A stretch of 64,000 bases of DNA from Paenibacillus sp. MMS20-IR301 (GCF_032302195.1 NZ_CP135275.1:2914001-2978000), one strand, 5' to 3'; shown: positions 50,897-60,767, counted from the first letter of the stretch. Notes: generated by a model not told the origin, from the sequence alone. A program made the numbers and translations.

Positions 50897-52840
50897 TTAC
50901 TTCCCGGCAATCTTCTCCGCCAGCTCATTCAGATACGTCCAGCGCTCCATTAAACGCTCCAGCTCAGCTTCAGCCTGACGCTGCTTCTCTACCAGCTCCT
51001 GCAGCTTGCCGGAGTCGGCGAATGCAGCTTCCATCTGGGACGCGATGTCCACAAGCTGCTGCTCAGCCTGCTCGATAGCTTCGTCGATGCCCTCGTACTC
51101 ACGCTGCTCCTTGAAGGTGAATTTCAGCTTCTCACGGGCAGGTGCCGCAGCTGGGGCATCGCCTCCGCCCTGCGCAGCTGCAGGATTCGCACTGCGCCCG
51201 GAAGCTGTGTCCGCCTTACCGGAATTCCCGCTGCCGGCCGGCACATTCTTCGCCAGCCATTCCTCGTATTCGCTGTAATCACCGACATGCAGCCGGATGG
51301 TTCCATCCTCAAAAGCAATCAGCTTATCTACCGTCCGGTCCAGGAAGTACCGGTCATGCGATACAGTGAAGACCACACCCGGGAATTCGTCGAGATAATC
51401 CTCCAGCACTGCCAGTGTGCCGATATCGAGGTCATTCGTCGGCTCATCCAGCAGCAGTACATTCGGCGCACCCATGAGAACACGCAGCAGATACAGGCGT
51501 CTCTTCTCGCCGCCGGACAGCTTGGAGATCGGAGTCCACTGCATCGCCGGCGGGAACAGGAACCGCTCCAGCATCTGTCCGGCTGTAATTACACTGCCGT
51601 CCGCAGTACGGATAATTTCCGCTTCTTCCTTCACATACTCAATAACCCTCATGCTGAGATCCATGTCCTGATGCTCCTGGGTGAAATACCCCAGCTTCAC
51701 TGTGGTCCCGAGCTGAACCTCGCCGCTGTCCGGCGTAAGCCTGCCGGCGATCAGATTCAGCAGCGTCGACTTGCCGCTGCCGTTCTTGCCGACGATGCCG
51801 ACCCGGTCCTGCGGTACGGCAATATAAGTCAGGTCCTTAATCAGGGTCCGGCCGTCCAGCGATTTGGTCAGATCCTGGATTTCAATGATTTTGCGTCCAA
51901 GACGTGTTGATGCAACAGAGATGTCCATTGAGGCTGATGAATTGCCGCCTGTGCTCTCCTTCAGCTTCTCGAAGCGGTCAATCCGCGCCTTCTGCTTCGT
52001 AGAGCGGGCCTTGGCCCCGCGGCGGATCCAGGCCAGCTCGGTGCGCAGCAGATTCTTGCGCTTCTGTTCCGCCGAGGCCTCGCGCTCTTCACGGTCGGCT
52101 TTCAGCTCCAGGAAGCGGGAATAGTTGGCTTCATAGCGGTAGAGATTGCCGCCGTCCAGCTCCAGCATCACGCCCGCTACCCGTTCCAGGAAATAACGGT
52201 CATGCGTTACCATCAGCAGCGCCCCGCGGCGTTTCTGCAAATACTGCTCCAGCCAGGCTACGGAATCTGTATCAATATGGTTGGTAGGCTCGTCCAGAAT
52301 CAGCAGCTCTGAAGGAGTAATCAGCGCAGCGGCAAGCGCCACGCGCTTGCGCTGACCGCCGGAAAGGCTCTCCATCTTGGCCTCAAACGAGGTTATGCCC
52401 AGTTTGGTGAGAACGGTCTTGGCTTCACTCTCCAGCTGCCAGGTTCCGGCGGCATCGATGGCCTGGCCAATCCGGACCAGTCTGCCCTCAAGCCCCGTAT
52501 CTCCCGGGTTCTGCTCCAGCAGCGCCATAACCTCCATATACTCACGCATGGTGGCGAGCTCCGGATCATCTCCGGCAAACACCTGCTGCAGCACTGTGTT
52601 CCCCGGTTCATAAGGCGGATTCTGCGCCAGATATTGTACACGCACATCGTTGCCGATGGCGATATTTCCTTCATCAGGGGTATCCAGCCCGGCGATAATC
52701 TTCAGAAAGGTGGATTTCCCCGTTCCATTCACGCCAATTACGCCGATTTTGTCCCGGTCATCCATCCCGAAGGATGCGTCACGGAATAGTATTTTCTCCC
52801 CGTAGCTCTTAGAGAGATGTTCCACAGTCATAATATTCAT
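50897..52840 (-). CDS. yfmR: ABC-F ATPase, Uup/YfmR type
   Basis: A 647-aa soluble protein with two ATP-binding cassettes: Walker A GVNGTGKST and GKNGSGKST, with LSGGQRKR and LSGGEKRR signatures. The linker contains RTELAWIRRGAKARSTKQKA, the hallmark of the Uup branch. A C-terminal coiled coil (about residues 560-645) completes it. Such proteins act on stalled ribosomes rather than in transport; no membrane domain is present. It follows a TetR gene by 50 bp in the same direction. Confidence 0.92.
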   Translation of the reverse strand: MNIMTVEHLSKSYGEKILFRDASFGMDDRDKIGVIGVNGTGKSTFLKIIAGLDTPDEGNIAIGNDVRVQYLAQNPPYEPGNTVLQQVFAGDDPELATMREYMEVMALLEQNPGDTGLEGRLVRIGQAIDAAGTWQLESEAKTVLTKLGITSFEAKMESLSGGQRKRVALAAALITPSELLILDEPTNHIDTDSVAWLEQYLQKRRGALLMVTHDRYFLERVAGVMLELDGGNLYRYEANYSRFLELKADREEREASAEQKRKNLLRTELAWIRRGAKARSTKQKARIDRFEKLKESTGGNSSASMDISVASTRLGRKIIEIQDLTKSLDGRTLIKDLTYIAVPQDRVGIVGKNGSGKSTLLNLIAGRLTPDSGEVQLGTTVKLGYFTQEHQDMDLSMRVIEYVKEEAEIIRTADGSVITAGQMLERFLFPPAMQWTPISKLSGGEKRRLYLLRVLMGAPNVLLLDEPTNDLDIGTLAVLEDYLDEFPGVVFTVSHDRYFLDRTVDKLIAFEDGTIRLHVGDYSEYEEWLAKNVPAGSGNSGKADTASGRSANPAAAQGGGDAPAAAPAREKLKFTFKEQREYEGIDEAIEQAEQQLVDIASQMEAAFADSGKLQELVEKQRQAEAELERLMERWTYLNELAEKIAGK

Positions 52841-52890
52841 CGGTTGTCCTCGCTTGCCTTATATTTTATAACCAGGTCTGGCTGCATCAC

Positions 52891-53496
52891 TTATTGATCT
52901 GTGGACGAATCTCCAATGGCCGGATGCAAGCTGCCCAATGCCCCTTTGATGAACAGGCTGGCCGCAAATTTCGCCTGCTTATCCGCATCTGCCTCCGCAA
53001 AATCAGGATTAAACAAAATATCCATCTTCAGCCGGTCCAGCATTCCGATATAGGCCTTTGCCATCAGCTCCGGCTCGGTTGCCCCGCCCTCCAGCAGCAC
53101 CTTCACCACCGCCTGCATGTAAGCCTCCATGAACTGTGCCATGTAAGCCACCAGCTCAGGGTTATTGTTAGGCGCCCGGAAGAACAGCTTCGTATGCTGC
53201 TTTCGTTCGTAATAATAGAACAGATGATGCTCGGCAATGGCCGAGAGCTTGTCCGTCAGGACGGAGCTGGCGCTCAGCTTGCCCTCAAGCTGCTCAAGGA
53301 ACCCTTCACAGTCCCGGCGGGTGACAGCCATGAACAGCTCCTCTTTGCTGGAAAAATATAAATAGACCGTTCCCTTGGCAATTCCTGCCCGCTCTGCCAC
53401 TTCTGACATCTTCGTCTCGTAGAACCCGCTTGAACCGAAAAGCTCATAAGCAGCATCCAGAATGGCCGCATGCTTGTGTATAGATGCGCTGCCCAC
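52891..53496 (-). CDS. TetR family regulator
   Basis: A 201-aa repressor-type protein. The N-terminal helix-turn-helix (ILDAAYELFGSSGFYETKMS, then AGIAKGTVYLYFSSKEELF) is standard; the C-terminal ligand domain is helical and resembles the FadR/YsiA group of fatty-acid regulators. It lies upstream of the ABC-F gene and may control it, but no operator palindrome was identified. The SD GGAGGTGAAAC precedes ATG. Confidence 0.88.
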   Translation of the reverse strand: MGSASIHKHAAILDAAYELFGSSGFYETKMSEVAERAGIAKGTVYLYFSSKEELFMAVTRRDCEGFLEQLEGKLSASSVLTDKLSAIAEHHLFYYYERKQHTKLFFRAPNNNPELVAYMAQFMEAYMQAVVKVLLEGGATEPELMAKAYIGMLDRLKMDILFNPDFAEADADKQAKFAASLFIKGALGSLHPAIGDSSTDQ

Positions 53497-53562
53497 CGTT
53501 TCACCTCCTCCATGTTATACTCATCCGATGAAGAGCCCCCGGCTTCCTCAGGCCTTCATAAA

Positions 53563-54381
53563 TCATATGTAGCTGACCAGCAGCGCCACCACGCCGCCAA
53601 GAATAGAGCTGACAGCATTCACTGCATCATTGTTCATCCACCGCCAGCCCCGGGCATATACCGTAGGCTTACCGCAGTGCTGAGAGGCTTCTACCTCACG
53701 GCCGCACACCGTGCAGCGGTTCATCCGCTGGACCGTAGCCCCCAGGACCGAATCGGCAAAAGCCCCTGCCAGCCCGCCGAGCAGTCCGGCCAGCGTAAGC
53801 AGCAGGAAAGCCTGCGGCTCCATGCCCGAGACCGCCTGCAGCAGCCAGGAGGCTGCGCCGATCAGCGCCCCGCCGGCCGCTGCTGCCAGCGTGCCCGGCA
53901 GCGATACGCCGCCTGAGGTTCCGGCCGGCAGCACCTTGCCGGTCAGCACCGACCGGGGAGGCCGCTTCGCCAGCGTGCCGATCTCCGTCGCCCACGTATC
54001 CGAGGTCACGGTAGCCATCACCCCGATGAACAGAAATCCCCACAGCTCCTGCGGATAAATCGCGTTCAGCAGCACCAGCAGCATCCCGAGTCCGCCGTTG
54101 GCGAACACCTGCCCGGCATCACGGCGGCCTGTTTTGTCATACGTGGCTTCAAGCTCGGCCTTATTCTCATGATGCAGCTTCGACAGCAGGCTTGAAGAGA
54201 TGAAGAACAGCAGCAGAATGCCGAACCAGAAGCCGTTCCCGGCCCCGAAATAGATGGTTCCCATCATCACTGCCGCCAGCATCCCGGAGAAGCTGAGCGA
54301 TTGCTTCCAGAATGCAGCCCCGGCAACCAGCACCGCGCCGCCGGCCCCGATGATCCATTGCAGCACTTGCAGTCCGGTCAT
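53563..54381 (-). CDS. DUF92 family membrane protein
   Basis: A 272-aa protein with six to seven membrane helices. The DUF92 signature GVMATVTSDTWATEIGTLAK and the GGVSLPGTLA loop are present. A small cytosolic insert, CTVCGREVEASQHCG, resembles a zinc-binding knuckle. Plant relatives include the phytyl-phosphate kinase VTE6, so an isoprenoid-phosphate kinase role is possible but unproven. It starts seven bases after the FAH gene. Confidence 0.85.
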   Translation of the reverse strand: MTGLQVLQWIIGAGGAVLVAGAAFWKQSLSFSGMLAAVMMGTIYFGAGNGFWFGILLLFFISSSLLSKLHHENKAELEATYDKTGRRDAGQVFANGGLGMLLVLLNAIYPQELWGFLFIGVMATVTSDTWATEIGTLAKRPPRSVLTGKVLPAGTSGGVSLPGTLAAAAGGALIGAASWLLQAVSGMEPQAFLLLTLAGLLGGLAGAFADSVLGATVQRMNRCTVCGREVEASQHCGKPTVYARGWRWMNNDAVNAVSSILGGVVALLVSYI

Positions 54382-54387
54382 CCCTGC

Positions 54388-55011
54388 TTACCCGATCAGG
54401 CAGGTGCCCAGTAGCTTATCGCCCCAGAACAGCTCGAACGAATCACCCGGAACAACCGGCCCTACACCTGCAGGAGTACCGGTGAAGATAATATCATCTT
54501 TACCGAGCCCGTAGCGGGAAGCGATGAAATCGATAATTTTCTGCAGCGGAAAAATCATGTTCTGCACGTTCCCGCGCTGCACCTCTACCCCGTTCTTGCG
54601 CACCGTGAAATCCGTAGCCTCAAGCTCTTCCTGCTCAGGAAAAGCAATATATGGCGTGAGCGGAGCCGCATTCCTGAAGCCCTTAGCCGGTGTCCACGGC
54701 AGGCCCTTCTTCTTCAGATCGCTTTGAATGTCACGGAGCGTAAAATCAAGCCCAAGCGCCATTACATCCACCAGCTCATCGACGGTCATTCCAGGCACGT
54801 AGTCACGGGCAATCCGCAGCACCAGCTCACCTTCATAGTGAATCATTCCGGCATCTTTGGGCAGCTCAATGACCGCCTTGTCCAGCGCTACCGCAGCATG
54901 TGAAGGCTTCAGGAAAATCAGCGGCTCTGCCGGAACCTCGTTGCCCAGCTCCTCGGCATGTAATACATAATTGCGTCCCACACAGTATACGTTGTTCACT
55001 GTTCCACCCAT
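54388..55011 (-). CDS. fumarylacetoacetate hydrolase family protein
   Basis: A 207-aa FAH-fold enzyme acting on 2-oxo or enol acids, for example as an acylpyruvase or oxaloacetate decarboxylase. The metal-binding residues are in HYEGELVLRI (two Glu) and LDFTLRDIQ (Asp), and the catalytic lid GRNYVLHAEELGNE is present. The single-domain length suits YisK/FAHD1-type proteins. It is co-oriented with and almost touches the DUF92 gene. Confidence 0.88.
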   Translation of the reverse strand: MGGTVNNVYCVGRNYVLHAEELGNEVPAEPLIFLKPSHAAVALDKAVIELPKDAGMIHYEGELVLRIARDYVPGMTVDELVDVMALGLDFTLRDIQSDLKKKGLPWTPAKGFRNAAPLTPYIAFPEQEELEATDFTVRKNGVEVQRGNVQNMIFPLQKIIDFIASRYGLGKDDIIFTGTPAGVGPVVPGDSFELFWGDKLLGTCLIG

Positions 55012-55074
55012 TGATCATTCAGCCCTCTTTCGTCTCAAATAAATAACAGTCCGCTTCAGCTTTGGCTCATTCAT

Positions 55075-55809
55075 TCAGCCCTGCAAAAAAAGCTCACCCC
55101 AGATATCCGGGCGGTTCGTACAGATCATAATCTCCGAATGCATTGCTGACAGGCGGCGCATCTCCTTGCCTTTGTTCACTGTCCAGGCCATGATCTTCAC
55201 GCCTTTATCAGCAAGTGACTTTGCCAGAACCGGGCTGAGCCGGTCGAAGCTGATGGACAACAGGGAGCAACCCAGCTCGTGCAGCTTCCGGGCCGGATCA
55301 CCGTATCTGGAATCATAGATCAGCCCAGTGTGTATTCGCGGGTCCAGTTCCTTAATCCGCTGCAGCACTCCGGCGTCGAAGGATGTCAGCACCACTTCTT
55401 CACGCATCCCCTTGCTGTTCACAAGATCAATGACCGCCTTCTCCAGGCCGGGGTACATATCCCCGCTCGTCTTCAGCTCAATGTTGAGCCGGAGTCTGCC
55501 CGCAGCCAGATTTAAGACCTCTTCCAGAGAGGGCACCTTTTCTCCGCGAAAAGCACGCCCCTTCCAGCTCCCTGCATCCAGGCGCCGCATGTGCTCAAAG
55601 TCCATATTCTTCACCTTGCCGTGCCCGTTGGTTGTACGGTCCAGTGAAAAATCATGGATGACTACAGGCACGCCGTCCTTCGTCAGCTGAACATCAATCT
55701 CCATCCAGCTCACAAAGGGCAGGGCAATCGCCATCCGGACAGCAGCCAGCGTATTCTCGGGTGCTTTGCCGGAAAATCCCCGGTGGGCTACACAAGGGTT
55801 ATTCATCAT
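55075..55809 (-). CDS. glycerophosphodiester phosphodiesterase
   Basis: A 244-aa GDPD/UgpQ-type enzyme hydrolysing glycerophosphodiesters to glycerol-3-phosphate and an alcohol. It has no signal peptide and is therefore cytosolic. The active site shows AHRGFSGKAPENTLAA (His-Arg), EIDVQLTKDGVPVVIHD (Glu, Asp, His) and NIELK. The first of two adjacent ATGs has AGGAGG at nine bases. It lies between the FAH and CapA genes on the same strand. Confidence 0.92.
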   Translation of the reverse strand: MMNNPCVAHRGFSGKAPENTLAAVRMAIALPFVSWMEIDVQLTKDGVPVVIHDFSLDRTTNGHGKVKNMDFEHMRRLDAGSWKGRAFRGEKVPSLEEVLNLAAGRLRLNIELKTSGDMYPGLEKAVIDLVNSKGMREEVVLTSFDAGVLQRIKELDPRIHTGLIYDSRYGDPARKLHELGCSLLSISFDRLSPVLAKSLADKGVKIMAWTVNKGKEMRRLSAMHSEIMICTNRPDIWGELFLQG

Positions 55810-55853
55810 CTGCTCTCACCTCCTGCTGAAGTAGGATCTGTCCGGGTATACGT

Positions 55854-57251
55854 TTATTTTCCGGTTTGAACAACAGTGCCGTCATTGCCGATCTTGACCA
55901 GTCCGGAAGATAATGACTCCACCCGCTTCAGTAAAAGCTGGCCGTCTGCCGCATTCATCGGCACCGGCTGGCCCAGCTCGGCATCCATCGGGCTCAGCTT
56001 CAGGGAACATTGCCCCTGCTTGCTGCATTCCGCATGGAACACTGCCGTCTCCCAGGTTGCCGGAACGCTCGAGCGCGTAAAGATAAAGTTGCCTGTACTG
56101 TAGGCGATCCATTTGCCTTTGTACGGCTCAATTCCCTGCAGTACATGCGGATGCCCGCCCATTACGAGATCTGCTCCGGCATCGATGAAGCTATGTCCCA
56201 GCTCCTGCTGGGTTTTATCATACTGCTCGATCCGCTCCTTGCCCCAGTGGACTACGACAACAACCAGATCTGCCTTTTGTTTGGCTGCCTTGATCGCTTT
56301 GAGCGCTTCCCTGCTATCATAGACGGAAGCAACCCCTGGACTGCTGGCACCGGCCATCCAGCTGCTCTCCGGGATAACCCGGGTGAAGCCAAGCAGCGCA
56401 ATCTTAATGCCCTGCCGCTCGAAATACTGCGCCGAGTAAGCCTCCTTGCTGTTCTTCCCTGCCCCTACATACGGGATTCCCCGCTGGCTCAAGTGGCCCA
56501 GGGTATCCAGCAGCCCTTCTTCCCCCTGATCCAGCGTATGGTTATTAGCCAGATTGACGGCATCCACTCCGGCGGACTTCAGCGCATCCAGCGCTTTCGG
56601 GGCACCTTTGAAGACAAACTGCTTATTTGCGGCACCCACACCGCCTGTAGTTACGGGAGTCTCCAAGTTGGCCACAGTCAGGTCATCCTGCTTGAACATT
56701 CCGTTCAGGGCACTGTATGAATAATCATAACCCTTCTTCTCCAGCAGTTCACCCACTTTACCAGCAAAAATAATATCTCCGGCAAAATTCAGCTTCACTG
56801 TCCCGCCGGAGGAATTCCCGGGCAGGCCCGCGACAAGGCCGCCTGCGTTACCTTCTGTCCCTTGAGTTCCATCACTCCCGGAGGAATCGTCCTCCTGCTC
56901 CGGGGTCGCCTCAGGCTGTTCCGGCTCCGGTTCAGGCACTGGTGTTACTGCCGGCGTCGGCTCAGGCGTAGGCTCGGGCGTAGGCTCAGCGGTAATCTGC
57001 GGACTGGCTGTGGGCAGCTCCTCTGCAGCAGGAAGTGCTGCTGCCGAGGCCTCCGGAGACGGCGAAGGCGGCCGCACTGTAGCAGCTGCTGGCGGCGGCG
57101 CACTATTCTTCTCTTGCTTATCCATAAATGAGTAGGCCAGCAGACCGGTAATCATGAGAAGCAGCGCTACGTTAATCCATGCCCAGACCGTTCTGCGCCT
57201 GCGTTTATTTTTTTTCTTACCCTGTTGTTTGCGTGATCTCGGCGGATACAT
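55854..57251 (-). CDS. CapA family (PGA synthesis-like) protein
   Basis: A 465-aa membrane-anchored protein. A very basic N-terminus (KKKNKRRRRT) and one helix (about 24-42) are followed by a Pro/Glu/Thr repeat linker (PTPEPTPEPTP, residues about 85-120) that probably spans the wall. A CapA/metallophosphoesterase-like domain runs from residue 150: NFAGDIIFAGK, ANLETPVT, NLANNHTLDQG, VVHWG and GGHPHVLQG. It is annotated after poly-gamma-glutamate capsule genes, but capB/capC are absent, so the polymer is unknown. Confidence 0.9.
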   Translation of the reverse strand: MYPPRSRKQQGKKKNKRRRRTVWAWINVALLLMITGLLAYSFMDKQEKNSAPPPAAATVRPPSPSPEASAAALPAAEELPTASPQITAEPTPEPTPEPTPAVTPVPEPEPEQPEATPEQEDDSSGSDGTQGTEGNAGGLVAGLPGNSSGGTVKLNFAGDIIFAGKVGELLEKKGYDYSYSALNGMFKQDDLTVANLETPVTTGGVGAANKQFVFKGAPKALDALKSAGVDAVNLANNHTLDQGEEGLLDTLGHLSQRGIPYVGAGKNSKEAYSAQYFERQGIKIALLGFTRVIPESSWMAGASSPGVASVYDSREALKAIKAAKQKADLVVVVVHWGKERIEQYDKTQQELGHSFIDAGADLVMGGHPHVLQGIEPYKGKWIAYSTGNFIFTRSSVPATWETAVFHAECSKQGQCSLKLSPMDAELGQPVPMNAADGQLLLKRVESLSSGLVKIGNDGTVVQTGK

Positions 57252-57288
57252 GAGTGCAAATAATCTCCTTTAACCTTAAAGTGCTTCT

Positions 57289-57297
57289 ATTATAGCA
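57289..57297 (-). promoter_or_regulatory. extended -10 promoter of capA-like gene
   Basis: TGCTATAAT on the minus strand, with a weak TTGGAG at 19 bp as a possible -35; about 35 bp before the start codon. Confidence 0.5.
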
Positions 57298-57494
57298 TAT
57301 CTCTTACATACGGCTCCAAAGCTGCCTGATGCGGCTGCACAACTTAACGGTTTATCCTGCATTTGGCCCGGCGGCAATGTTTTTTTCGCTTTTGTACATA
57401 ACTTTACATAAGAATGATTGATGTTGGTTGTAAAAAGTGTTAGTCTGTCAACGGTAAACTCAAAATACATGCTCTAATTAGAAAGGTAGTACTT

Positions 57495-59234
57495 ATGATA
57501 AAAGCACAAAACTTATCCTTCTCATTTCCGCAAAAAGAGCTATATAACAACATTTCATTTACACTGGAAGACAATCAGCATTGCGCTTTCATCGGAACAA
57601 GCGGCAGCGGTAAAAGCACCCTGACCGATATCCTGATGGACCCGGAACGGTATTTGTTCGAAGGGCGGCTGGAGATCGAACCCGACTGCAGAATCGGATA
57701 TGTAAGCCAGTTCTCACAGCTGGACAAAGCTGCCGAAACAACCGTTTTTGAATATATCGGAGAAGAATTTATTAAGATTCAACATGAAATAGACACTATC
57801 CTCAAGGCAATGGAAACGTCAACCGACATTGAGCCGTTACTAGAAAAGTACCAGTCCGCTTTAGATGCCTTCGCTGCAATGGGCGGGGATGATTTCGAGA
57901 GCATCATTCATAAGCAGCTGAATCTGGCCAATCTCCTGAAGCGGAAAGATCTTGCAGTGTCCAGCCTTAGCGGCGGTGAATTCAAGCTGATTCAAGTGAT
58001 GAAGGAAATGCTTAACCAGCCGGACTTACTCATTATGGACGAGCCCGATGTATTCCTCGATTTCGAGAATCTGAATGCGCTGAAGAAGCTGATTAATTCG
58101 CACAAAGGAATTCTGCTCGTGGTTACGCACAACCGTTATCTGCTCAACCATTGCTTCAACAAAATTATTCATCTTGAGAACATGGAGCTGCAGGAGTTTG
58201 ACGGCCGGTATATCGATTATAATTTCTTCCTGCTTCAAACCAAAATTGAACTGCAGGAGCTCGCACTCGCCGAAGCAGAGGAAATTGAACGGAACGAGGG
58301 CATCATTGATAATCTGCGGGCTATCGCCACCTATAATTCAGAAGCCTCCAGAGGGAGAGCGCTGAAAGCCAGAGTTAAATTCCAGGAAAGACTGGAAGCA
58401 CGCAGAATTAAAGCACCATTCGTTGATATTAAGCAGCCGGAAATCAGATTCGGGACGGATAACGAAATGGAAGACCGCATTGTTATAGCAGTGAATAATT
58501 ATAGCGCTGCCTTTGACGAGCTGCTGCTTAACAATGTCAGCTTTGAGATTCAGTCTGGTGATAAAGTAGCCATTATCGGGGCAAACGGCACCGGAAAAAC
58601 AACGCTGCTCCGGGATATTTTCAGAAATAAGCAGGATTCAATTGAGATCAGTACCGATGTTAAGGTGGCTTACTTATCCCAGCTGCAAGACGAGGTGCTG
58701 AAGGACTCGAATACCATCCTGGAAGAATTCATTGACGCCGGATTTGCAGCCTATGATGACATAAGAGCGTATCTTGCAGACTATGGCTTCGAAGGAGAAA
58801 TCTTCAACCAGAAGATAGCCTCATTATCCGGCGGCGAAAAAAACCTGCTGCAATTGGCGAAAGCTTCTGCCAGTAAGGCAGATGTGCTGCTGCTCGATGA
58901 GCCGACAAGCCATTTGGATACCTATACCCAAAGCGCGCTGGAGAAAGCGGTCCAGGAGTATAAAGGCGCCATCCTCATGATCTCTCATGACTTCTATTCA
59001 GTGGTAAACGGAATGGATTATGTTCTGATCATTGAGGATAAGACCATCCGAAAAATGAGCATGCGCAAATTCCGGAAGATGATTTATGCCAGCCATTTCG
59101 ACAGAGACTATCTGGAAACGGAGCAAAAGAAAAAAGCGGTTGAAACAGAAATTGAACTGGCCCTAAAAAATAGTAATTTTGAGCTGGCCAAAGGTTTGGC
59201 GGCTGAGCTGGAAGCGCTGATTAAGCTGCTGTAA
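57495..59234 (+). CDS. divergent ABC-F ATPase
   Basis: A 579-aa soluble protein with two ATP-binding cassettes and no membrane part. The second cassette is canonical (GANGTGKTT, LSGGEKNLLQLAKAS, LLLDEPTSHLD). The first is not: its Walker B region reads LLIMDEPDVFLDFENL instead of the usual DEPTNHLD, and its signature is LSGGEFKLIQVM. A Glu-rich linker helix joins the two. It is more A/T-rich than its neighbours, suggesting later acquisition. ABC-F members include ribosome-protection resistance factors; the role is not assigned. Confidence 0.88.
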   Translation: MIKAQNLSFSFPQKELYNNISFTLEDNQHCAFIGTSGSGKSTLTDILMDPERYLFEGRLEIEPDCRIGYVSQFSQLDKAAETTVFEYIGEEFIKIQHEIDTILKAMETSTDIEPLLEKYQSALDAFAAMGGDDFESIIHKQLNLANLLKRKDLAVSSLSGGEFKLIQVMKEMLNQPDLLIMDEPDVFLDFENLNALKKLINSHKGILLVVTHNRYLLNHCFNKIIHLENMELQEFDGRYIDYNFFLLQTKIELQELALAEAEEIERNEGIIDNLRAIATYNSEASRGRALKARVKFQERLEARRIKAPFVDIKQPEIRFGTDNEMEDRIVIAVNNYSAAFDELLLNNVSFEIQSGDKVAIIGANGTGKTTLLRDIFRNKQDSIEISTDVKVAYLSQLQDEVLKDSNTILEEFIDAGFAAYDDIRAYLADYGFEGEIFNQKIASLSGGEKNLLQLAKASASKADVLLLDEPTSHLDTYTQSALEKAVQEYKGAILMISHDFYSVVNGMDYVLIIEDKTIRKMSMRKFRKMIYASHFDRDYLETEQKKKAVETEIELALKNSNFELAKGLAAELEALIKLL

Positions 59235-59275
59235 ATGACAATCCCTTCCTTATAAAACACCCCCCAAACATATAA

Positions 59276-59315
59276 AAAACGGTGAAGCGCGGAACTGCGC
59301 CTCACCGTTTTTTTA
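59276..59315. terminator. bidirectional terminator
   Basis: AAACGGTGA-GCGC and GCGC-TCACCGTTT arms with T-tracts, between the convergent ABC-F and hemY genes; it overlaps the hemY stop. Confidence 0.85.
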
Positions 59316-60767
59316 TACCGTGACAGCTGCCGGTTCAGGCAGCTGCTTCAGCTCTGCTGCGGCATGCTCGGCCGTTAGCTTCGCCTGCTTGATGCAGTCC
59401 GGCATCCCGATGCCGTCATAGCCTGCACCAAATGCGTACACACCCGGCAGCTTCCGGGCCAGCTCACTGCGCAGGCCGGCAATCCGCCCGGGGTGGCCGA
59501 CCGGGTATTGCGGCATCGAATTCTTCAGCCGGGTAATCTCTGTGAACAGCGGCTCTGCAGTAATCCCCATGATCTCCTTCAGATCGTTGCGTACCAGCTC
59601 AGCAAGTGCTGCATCCGGCAGCTCTACATTCTGCTCATCGCCTGAACGCCCGACATAACAGCGCAGCAGCACCTTGTCATCCGGGCTCGTATGCAGCCAT
59701 TTCGTCGAGGTCCAGGTGCAGGCTGTAATATTCCGGCCTTCCTTACGGGGAACAAGGAAGCCTGAACCGTCATATTCGGTATTGATATCCTTCTTCGTGA
59801 AGGCCATAACCACGTTCGCCACCGATACATAATTCACTGCCTCCAGTGCAGAGACATCGACATGGGGGCGGAGCAGCCCGGCTGCGGCGAAATTCTGCAC
59901 CGTGACGAATACATCATCGGCTGCCAGCACTTCACCGTTATCCAGCTCCACCTCATAACGGTGGCTGCCTGAAGGCTCAGCACACTGCTTAATGGAGACG
60001 GCACCGGTTCCCGTCCGCTGCTCTACATCCTGCAGATCATGGATCAAAGCATGCACCAGGCTCTGCAGCCCCTGGCGGAAGGTCAGGAAGGCACTCTTCT
60101 TCGTGCCGGTGTGGGTCTCAGCCGGCTTCCTGCCGGTTGTCATCCCGCGGATCAGACTGCCGTACTGGCGCTCCACTTCGCCGAACTGCGGGAAGGTCGC
60201 CTGCAGGCTGATTTTGCGCATATCCCCGGCATAAATGCCGGCAAGCAGCGGCTCAGTCATATTCTCCAGCACCTCTGTCCCAAGGCGCCGCTCAATCAGA
60301 TCCCCCAGCGATTCATCCTCGGGGCTGCGGCGCGGCGGGAGCACGAAATCCATCAGCGCCCGCATTTTCCCGCCGAAAGTGACCAGCCCGCTCTTCAGGA
60401 ACGGCTTCAGCTCTGTCGGAATTCCCAGAACGAGACCGGCAGGCATCGGATGAAGCTTACCGCGCTGCAATATGTAGGTCTTCTTGGCATTCGGATTGGT
60501 CGTCACCAGCTCATGATCCAGCTCCAGCTCACGGGCCAGATCGCTCATCGCCGTCTTGCGGGCCAGGAAGGAATCCGGGCCCTTCTCGATGACGAAGCCA
60601 TCCCGGTGCAGCGTCTCTATCTTTCCGCCAAGACACTTATTCTTCTCAATCAGTACAATCTCGGGCTGAATCCCGGCTTCACGGTAATACTTGCGGACAT
60701 AAAAAGCGGCGCTGAGGCCGCTGAGGCCTCCGCCGATAATGACCACTCTGCGGGCAGACCCGCTCAT
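59313..60767 (-). CDS. hemY: coproporphyrinogen III / protoporphyrinogen oxidase
   Basis: A 484-aa FAD enzyme of haem synthesis (HemY/CgoX), oxidising coproporphyrinogen III to coproporphyrin III in Gram-positive bacteria. FAD-binding VVIIGGGLSGLSAAFYVRK at the N-terminus, ETLHRDGFVIEKGPDSF and the C-terminal FAD motif FGAGYDGIGMPDCI are present. The start overlaps the hemH stop by four bases, giving translational coupling. Last gene of the hemE-hemH-hemY operon. Confidence 0.94.
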   Translation of the reverse strand: MSGSARRVVIIGGGLSGLSAAFYVRKYYREAGIQPEIVLIEKNKCLGGKIETLHRDGFVIEKGPDSFLARKTAMSDLARELELDHELVTTNPNAKKTYILQRGKLHPMPAGLVLGIPTELKPFLKSGLVTFGGKMRALMDFVLPPRRSPEDESLGDLIERRLGTEVLENMTEPLLAGIYAGDMRKISLQATFPQFGEVERQYGSLIRGMTTGRKPAETHTGTKKSAFLTFRQGLQSLVHALIHDLQDVEQRTGTGAVSIKQCAEPSGSHRYEVELDNGEVLAADDVFVTVQNFAAAGLLRPHVDVSALEAVNYVSVANVVMAFTKKDINTEYDGSGFLVPRKEGRNITACTWTSTKWLHTSPDDKVLLRCYVGRSGDEQNVELPDAALAELVRNDLKEIMGITAEPLFTEITRLKNSMPQYPVGHPGRIAGLRSELARKLPGVYAFGAGYDGIGMPDCIKQAKLTAEHAAAELKQLPEPAAVTV

